DNA from: Closterium sp. NIES-65
Lineage: Eukaryota > Streptophyta > Zygnematophyceae > Desmidiales > Closteriaceae
Assembly (NCBI GenBank): GCA_948144175.1
Contig: CANXME010002456.1
Span: 1 to 64,000 of the forward strand
Direction of reading: 5' to 3'
DNA length: 64,000 nt
Part shown: piece after piece, positions 57,801-64,000 of the stretch
How the letters are laid out: each line of letters begins with the position of its first letter
Position numbering within the stretch: the first letter of the stretch is position 1
Program-made: the position numbers and the translations under genes
Notes under the pieces: model-generated
Databases searched by the model: none
Seen by the model: only the letters and a program-made list of their open reading frames with translations
Told to the model about the DNA's origin: nothing

Positions 57801-60800
57801 CGAAAGGAGAGGGGCATGGGAACTTGTGAGGAGGAATATGCAGCACCAGGAAGAGAGGCGGATGGAGACGAGGGCTTTATGCAGAAGCGAAGGCAGTTTC
57901 AAAAGGTTGAGAAAACAGGCAGTGTCTATGCATGGGGAGGGTGAGGCACGAGGCAAGCACGCACCAGAGTGTCGATCCGTGTTGAACATGCGGATATCGA
58001 GGATGCCTATACGGTGAACAGCCGCCACTGGGAACCGGGACGTCCCATGCTCGCTAGCATCGAAATCGTGCGGCTCAAACCGCTGCAACGAGCACAATCG
58101 ACGGCCCCCATTCCCGCCGCTTCCGCCATCCCCCCATTCCCCTCCCCCTCCCACTCCTGCGCCCCGCGCGCCCGCCACAGCGGCAGACGCCGTCGCGCCA
58201 CTCGCGCCAACGCCGAACGAAAACGCGCTGGACAGCCCGCCCGCATTCCCCGACGCGCGCGGCGTCATCGTGGGCCCTGCGGGAGCCGCGTTCACGTGAA
58301 ACGCGGGGTGCGTGGCGAGTACGAGCGCGGTCGCGGGCACCCCCGCGAACCCCCCGTGGTCCAGCAAAAACGCCGCGACCTCGCGCAGCCCCGCCTCCCC
58401 CACGCGGATGCTGCGCTTCAGCCCCGGCTGCCCCAGCGCGCGCCCCACGTAGCCGTTGGGGTTGTTGGGCGCGAGCGGCTCCTCGTCCGTGGGTTTCACG
58501 ATCGCCACGTTGCGCTGCGCCGAGTCGCGGAAGATGTATGCTCCGCCCAGCCCCCCCGACGCGCGCACGGGCTGCGCGCCCGCGCGCAACCCGTCCTGCA
58601 CTGCGCCCACGAGATGCAGCACGGGGGGAGGCACCGCGGCGGTAGTCGCAACGCAGGCGGCAGACGCGGGCGAGGCGACTCCGTCAGTATATGGAGCGGG
58701 AGACACGAGGCTGCGCGGCCACGCGAGGCCGAGAGACACGTTCTCCGCAAGCCAGACGTCTTCTAACGCGGATAGAGTGGAGACGAACTGCTGCTCTGCA
58801 ACCGAGTCCAGAGGCACAGCTTGAGGCACGGTGCATGGCTCCTCAGGCACGATGCTCGTTGCTGCTTCAGGCGCGCATTCTGCCTCAGCCGCTGCTTGCG
58901 CAGGTAGGGCGATCTCTGCGTCTAACTCATCTACCACCGTCTCTTTCGTGATTTCTGCTACAGATACTGACACTGAAAATACTTCTTCCTTCTCCTCCAG
59001 CAGCAAGTCCGTTGCCTCTCCTGCTACAGCCGGGTCTGTAGCGTCGCTCGCTGCCGCCTCCGCCACCCTGCTCAGCTTGCTGCGGCCCCATACAAGGCCA
59101 TCCGTCTCGCCCTGCCACTGCTGCTCCGCACCTCGCACCTCCTTGCTCAGATGCACGCTCGCACGCGGAAGTAACGGCGAGGCACTCGGCAGGACGGGGT
59201 GCGACGGAACCGCCTGCGTCACCGCAACAGAATCGACACGGGCCGCGTCATTCCCCGGCACGGCCGCGGCTGCCGCAGGTGGGTTGGGGAACCCAGAGCT
59301 GAACCTGGAAGGCAGGCTGGATGCCAGCACACCAACGCTCGCCGCGGAAGGGAACCCACCCAAGGCAGACGCGGAAGGCCCGAGAGACGCAGCGGCAGGG
59401 GATGCGGTAGCTGCGGCAGACGCAAGCGACGGCGCTGACGCGGCCCTTCCGGCGGCGACGACGGCGGCTGCGGCGGACTTAAGCGAGTGTGAGGAGGTAT
59501 AAATGGAGGGGAGCGGCGGGAGAGTGGTGGGGGAGGACGTGTGGAGGAAGGGGAAGCAGGGGCTGCTGCCCGTGCGGGAGAAATAGCTCCCCATGCTGCT
59601 GCCCAGGCTGCCCGCCACTACGCCGCCCGCAGCCGCCGCTGCGTCCGCCTTGCTGCTGCGCGACACGGTGCCGCCGCGCGTGTTGAGGCGGCAGAAGTTC
59701 CACCCGAGCCCGAACGAGATCTTAGGCGCTGACGTCGGGAAACAGACCTTCAGCTCCTTCCCCCGCACCTCATCCTCCTCCGCCTCCTCATACCCGTCAT
59801 CCTCCGCCCCCACTGCCTGCGTTCCATCCTCCTCCGCGTCTGCTTCCGCTCCCCCTTCCGCTTTCTCCAAATCATCCTCCTCCTCATTTAGTTGCGCGAA
59901 CACGTGCGACCCCACTCCCATCGAGTCGAATTCCGGGCGACCACCTAACGACTCCGATACCAGTGCGGCTAGACCGGCGGCGACAGCCCCGCCACTCTCT
60001 CGACTTGAGGATCTGTCCAACCGAAAGCTACCGCTGGACCTACCGGAAAACCCCACCACTCTCGCCATCCCCGCCTCGTCTTCCTCCGCTGCCGCTGCGC
60101 CAGGGCCAGCAGCGGCTGACGCTGCTGCCGCCGCCGCAGCAGCCGTGGCGGCGGCTGCAGCCGCCGCGGCAGCGGAAGGGAGGAACCACGTGTCTCGAGC
60201 CGAGGCTGCCACGGCGGCAGTGACAGCAGCGGGTGTGACAACTCGAGAGCTGGACGACGCCGCGGCAGTAGATGTAACTGGCCAATCACCACGGCCCGCA
60301 GCAGCGGAACTGGCACCAGCGACAACACGAGAGTCAGGAACAGCGAACCCACGGGTGGTGGTGAACGATCGCCTTGCTTGTGCCGCTGGCGTGGGCGGCG
60401 GCGGGGGAGGCGGGTGGTTCATATCCAATGCCGCTCCTGTTTCCGCCGCTGCTGCTGCGGGTGCTGCTGCCGGCACGACGAAACCGCTGATAGTCGTTGC
60501 CGTGATCCCTCCCGTGTCCCTCCCTGTTCCCATCGCCGCATCCCTCCTCCCCGCACTTGCCGCTGCCGCGGATGCTTTCCCCATTGCGTCAGACAAAGAA
60601 GAGCGGCGGGAGGGCAGCGATGGCGCAGGGAAGGAAGCCGCGGGGGGCGCAGTGGTCGCGGGCGTGGGCGGCGGCGGAGGCGGCGGCAGATCTTCGTCCG
60701 ACGACAGTGGCGGAATCTTGGGCGATGCGCGTTGGCGCACGTCCATGGCGGGAACAATCACTCCCCCGCCGAAGCCCCCGAAGCCCACTGACCGCGGCAT
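54891..60800 (-). CDS. Phosphatidylinositol 4-kinase gamma-type (PI3/PI4 kinase family)
   Basis: Three - strand exons join in phase: 60800-57965, 57629-57466, 56975-54891; about 1694 residues from the ATG at 60800 (the frame is open further upstream but with no ATG). Donors are GTGCGT and GTGCGC, acceptors CCCAG and GCGCAG. Residues 1-760 are low complexity: proline runs, a polyalanine tract, acidic patches. The kinase domain spans about 765-1086: AIVKPTDEEPLAPNNP with Lys769, ALGQPGLKRSIRVGEAG, NTDRHSGNILV at 940-950, the metal-binding IDHG with Asp979, and FEWLHWPQ. A Gly/Ala-rich insert lies between the two halves. Residues after 1086 are acidic and Ser/Pro-rich, ending in a hydrophobic Leu-rich helix. 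Plant PI4K-gamma proteins are usually about 550-650 residues; some act as protein kinases, so lipid kinase activity is not certain. I see no ubiquitin-like domain. Confidence 0.88.
56976..57465. other. Second intron of the kinase gene, with a 19-base C run
   Basis: A 490-bp intron with an uninterrupted run of 19 C at 57435-57453 close to the donor and several G runs near the acceptor (about 57037-57058). Homopolymers this long are often mis-sequenced, but they lie outside coding sequence. The first intron, 57630-57964 (335 bp), is likewise G-rich and without other features. Confidence 0.8.
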
Positions 60801-63088
60801 CCCGCCTCGACCGCTCTCGCTTGGGTCCCCCGTACCTGCCGTTGCTCTTGCCGTCTCTTCCCTCTCTCCTGTCGCCACCGTCAGCACGGTCGCTCACGAG
60901 CCCGTGCGTGCGCCGCCTGTTTAACGCGGCACGATGCTCGAGGCGAACACGCTATTAAACCTGAAGATTCTCGAGGAAGTGGACAGTACAAGAGGAGGTC
61001 ACCGGCTCAGCCGCACGCGTTAGGCTGCCAGATAGTTTGGCTAGGATCGACAAGAGGCGTTGATGGAGATTAGCAGATTCGGAACGCCGGTCTAGACGAG
61101 CCAGTGACAAGGATTTGATCACACTCAGAGGATACGGCCGCTGGAAACACGGAACTTGGTTGCGATAACTTTTGTGCGTTCCCGCTCGTGTTGCTGTTGA
61201 TGCCCGCGATGCTACAGATAACAGGATACCTGAAACTCCTGATGAGCCGTGAGCAGCGTCTGCCTCTGGCTTTGCGCGACTGATTTTCTCGTGTCTGTTG
61301 CTGAATCTTGCAATGAGCACCCGGCGATGACGATCGCAGGCCGATAGCCTAAGGCGTGAAATGGGGTAGTGAAGAGAGAGGAAACGCGCAAATTAAACCC
61401 CAGAAGAAGAAAAAAAAGCCATTACTTGGAAAGTGGATCATACCACGCGAGCGACTTATTAATTTCATCGCACATATGACCATGCGCGAGTCATGATCGT
61501 GACGGGGGCATGGAAACCCTAATACGAGGTGCAAAAGCTGCCAATACTTCCGCGATCTGACGGCCATGCCCATAAGCCGAGACCGTGCTCGTACCAGCAT
61601 TCGTCGCGTGCACGCCACCGGATGCCTCGGCGATTGTTCCTCACAGCGTGGCGACTGCCTCCATTGCAGCCAAGCCAGCCATCGTCGCGGCCAGCGCGCA
61701 CATTCCGTCTACGGCAACAGGCCGTAAGACAGCAATTCTCTGCTGAATGCATCCCCTCGCCTAACGCCTACAGCCCGCGAAGCCTTGCGTTATGAACGCC
61801 ATGATTGCGAAAAAAATAATGAGAGTAACTGAGGGCCGTAAGATAAGTAGTGTTGGTTGTAGGAGGGATGCACGGAACGGAAGGTAAGTGGGGGAGGGTA
61901 GACTATGGACAGATCTGGTGGAAGGACTGAAGTGGACTAGAGGGGAAGAACTTTGTGCAAGGGTTTGCGCGAGGCAACAGTGGGCTGTCGGGTCTTGCTT
62001 ACTCTGGGTTCGTCGTAACCTGATAACGTGAGCTTACGCATTCGCCAATACTGCACGACATCTATGTGCCCTCACGCTTCGTCCATTTCGCAGTAGTTCT
62101 TCGCGAATGGATGGTGGGAATGCGGATTCTGTGGTGCGTTGTGTGTGGGGGATGGAGACGGTGAGCCCCATGCTGTCACAGCGACGGCGGCAATTACGCT
62201 GGAATGACGCGGATCTGAGGGAGCGGCAGTGCGAATGGTGAGTGTCAGGTACCCTGCAGCCATGCAAATCTAGCCCCATCGGCGCGCTCACTCATACAGC
62301 TGGCTGCGTGGCAAAACACACGTCATTCTTCCACTGGCATTCATCCTTGGGTGCAGCTACCGCTGACCTCATACAGCCGATATGAGCTTCTGGCATCGTG
62401 TAGAGATATCGTTACAATAATCACTTGATATTTCTCCTTGCCAAAGTATTACTTACGCATTACTCAAAATATCTCTGACAAACGTCATTTACCCTTCATG
62501 AACTTACTAACCCATTTTATTCAAGAGATCTGGTAATGAAATGAGACATCATATGGCTTGAATTGTAAGATTTGAAATTTTAAAAATACTGTGCAAATAA
62601 TTGGTTTTTGCAGGAATAGGATGCTTTCAGCGTCTTGAGAAAAGAATGGATCGTCTGTGAGATGTGGAAAGTTTAACCTTATGTTAGGTCTGTTGTATCA
62701 GGCTTGTTCCCCAACTGGAGCGTCGTTTAGTCGCTCCGCAATTTGAAAACGTGGCGCGTCCTACTAGCACCCTTGGGAATGCCCTAGTTGGCGCTTGGTG
62801 CTGCTGCCACGCCATCCTGCACATTCTCCCTCTCTCCGTTCAAACTCCACCATCACTTCCACACAACACACTCGCATAATAGACACCGAGCACCAGGAAG
62901 CAAGCATTATTCCACTAGACGGGCCTTCTGATCCGACGATCGGGCGATCCTTCGAGCTGTCCGGCAAACTCCAGCACCTCTTAGACCGGCCAGGTTGTCA
63001 ATCCGTCAACGATGAGCCTGCCGTTGGCCATGTCAGTCACGCCGCATTCTCAAACCTACACATCCGTGCTTGCCGCTCTCGACCTGCC
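60801..63088. other. Divergent intergenic region between kinase and methyltransferase genes
   Basis: The kinase gene reads left from 60800 and the next gene reads right from about 63089, so this 2.3-kb region probably holds both promoters. 60801-61350 may include kinase 5' UTR. 62390-62700 is clearly AT-rich compared with the rest of the host sequence and is the best promoter candidate. Open frames here (for example 61529-61795) lack recognisable domains. No repeats or transposons are visible. Confidence 0.5.
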
Positions 63089-64000
63089 ATGTCAACACCG
63101 TGTCGGCAACACGAGGCCGCGTCCACGCTTCGAGCAGCGCGCTTCGCTAGTTAAGCTGACGGAGCGCGGCCAAGCCGTGTCGCGCCGGCACCGCGCCGCG
63201 GGTTGTCATCTGAGTAGTTCAGCTGCACTCGACAACAGGCAGCCGCAGCTACAAAACTCACTACGCTCAGCGAAGCTATCGATAGCTTCGCGCCGCAAGC
63301 CGAGCCGCGCAGTGCGTTGCGCGGCGGATTCGTTACAGGGCGACGCGTTAAGCGGCGATACAGGTGCGGTGAGGGAGGAAGGCGCGGATGTGGTAGCCGG
63401 CGCGACAGTGATAGCCGCGGTACAGGCAGGCAGCGAGGAGGCGAGGGGAGAGGCGGTGGAGGGGCAAGGCGCGGAGAAGCAGGGGGGCCCTCGGCTGGCG
63501 TGTCCTGTGTGTCTGCGGCCTCTGGATGTGTCGTTCCGGAGCAAGCAGCGCTCCTTCTCCATGTGCGTGCTGCTCGCTGCTCTCTTCTCTCTGCTCTCTG
63601 CTCTCTTCTCTCTGCTCTCTGCTCGCTGCTCGCTGCTCGCTGCTCGCTGCCTTCCTGCCACACAGACCCTGTTGAAGCTGCAAACCCTGTTTCCCTGCTC
63701 CCTCCCTCGTCACCCCTCATCATCACCCCCGCGGTCTCTTCCTCACGCACGCTCTGCTGCACCACCAACCCTACTACCTCTCGCCTCTGCTTACCCCACA
63801 CTCTCTTCCCCACCATCCACCGTTCCTCCGCACCCCCCCTTCCCCTTCCCCTTTTCAACCCCCCCTCCCCCCTTTCCCCCCTTCCCCCTTCCAATCCCCT
63901 CTCCCCCTCCCTCACCCCCCCCAGGCAGTCAGCGCCATCGGCGCGGCTGCAGTGCGAGCCATGCCGGCGCACGTACACAGCGCGAGCGGGATTCGCGGAC
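63089..64000 (+). CDS. Putative chloroplast methyltransferase, N-terminal part (cut by window end)
   Basis: The proposed model is 63089-63149, 63223-63562 and 63925 to the window end, all in phase (159 codons). Introns are 73 bp (GTTAAG...TTCAG) and 362 bp (GTGCGT...CCCCAG). The start MSTPCRQHEAASTLRAARF continues Ser/Arg/Ala-rich to AVRCAA, a typical plastid transit peptide with a likely cleavage site. It then has an acidic/Ala spacer and ACPVCLRPL, followed across the second intron by LQCEPCRRTYTARAGFAD. Two Cys pairs with this spacing and a Tyr after the second pair resemble the N-terminal zinc-ribbon-like part of plant plastid SAM-dependent methyltransferases such as Arabidopsis At1g78140. 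The catalytic domain would lie beyond the window. The second and third exons are better supported than the first. Confidence 0.55.
63565..63655. repeat. GCTCTCT/GCTCGCT microsatellite in the methyltransferase intron
   Basis: Repeats of GCTCTCTGCTC, TTCTCT and GCTCGCT begin right after the donor at 63563. They make Glu/Gln/Arg-rich frames on the - strand that are not genes. The rest of the intron (63700-63924) is a long C/T-rich tract that doubles as the polypyrimidine tract. Confidence 0.85.

Noticed and set aside
61529-61795. Small + strand gene of 88 codons
   Set aside because: No recognised domain, and it lies in a region without splice signals or similarity to the neighbouring genes.
63151-63978. 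A - strand gene of about 275 codons at the right edge
   Set aside because: Its sequence is Arg/Glu/Gly repeats from the intron microsatellite and pyrimidine tract; the + strand frame has the recognisable Cys motif.

Overview
The window looks like nuclear DNA of a green plant lineage, most likely a streptophyte (charophyte) alga; a desmid such as Closterium would fit, but I cannot prove the genus. The reasons are a plant-type phosphatidylinositol 4-kinase gamma gene, a plastid-targeted plant-type methyltransferase gene, many short introns with GTGCGT-like donors, GC-rich host exons, and copia retrotransposons with initiator-Met primer sites.

Layout. 1-21372 is one uninterrupted array of a 31-bp satellite (about 690 copies, open at the left window edge), with several generations of higher-order repeats. 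At 21373 it passes without any spacer into a 2.0-kb CCACGT-type hexamer array, which stops at 23413 inside a 5'-truncated, old copia copy (E1, 23414-26992). After 48 bp comes a nested cluster. A copia element on the + strand (E2, 27041-47776) has a 5-bp target duplication (GTGGG) and carries two younger, related, very-short-LTR copia elements on the - strand. One (E3, 31060-38551) lies in its pol gene and the other (E4, 40240-47448) in its 3' LTR. LTR divergence falls in the order expected from the nesting: E2 about 0.9%, E3 about 0.7%, E4 zero.

The right 16 kb is genic. A choline transporter-like (CTL/SLC44/Pns1) gene is on the - strand (48164-53530, 11 coding exons, 546 residues). A PI4K-gamma kinase gene is also on the - strand (54891-60800, 3 exons, about 1694 residues, with very long low-complexity arms). 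A divergent + strand gene starts near 63089 and runs off the window; it reads as the N-terminus of a chloroplast methyltransferase whose Cys-pair zinc motif is split by an intron.

No operon-like or defence-like system is visible. The part least explained by known families is the left half: the 31-bp satellite with its layered higher-order structure, its dyad motif, and the abrupt satellite/hexamer/copia junctions. Together these look like heterochromatin, possibly centromeric, next to a gene-bearing edge. The shared non-canonical zinc-knuckle-like motif and the repeat-filled leaders of the short-LTR copia family are the next most unusual signals.
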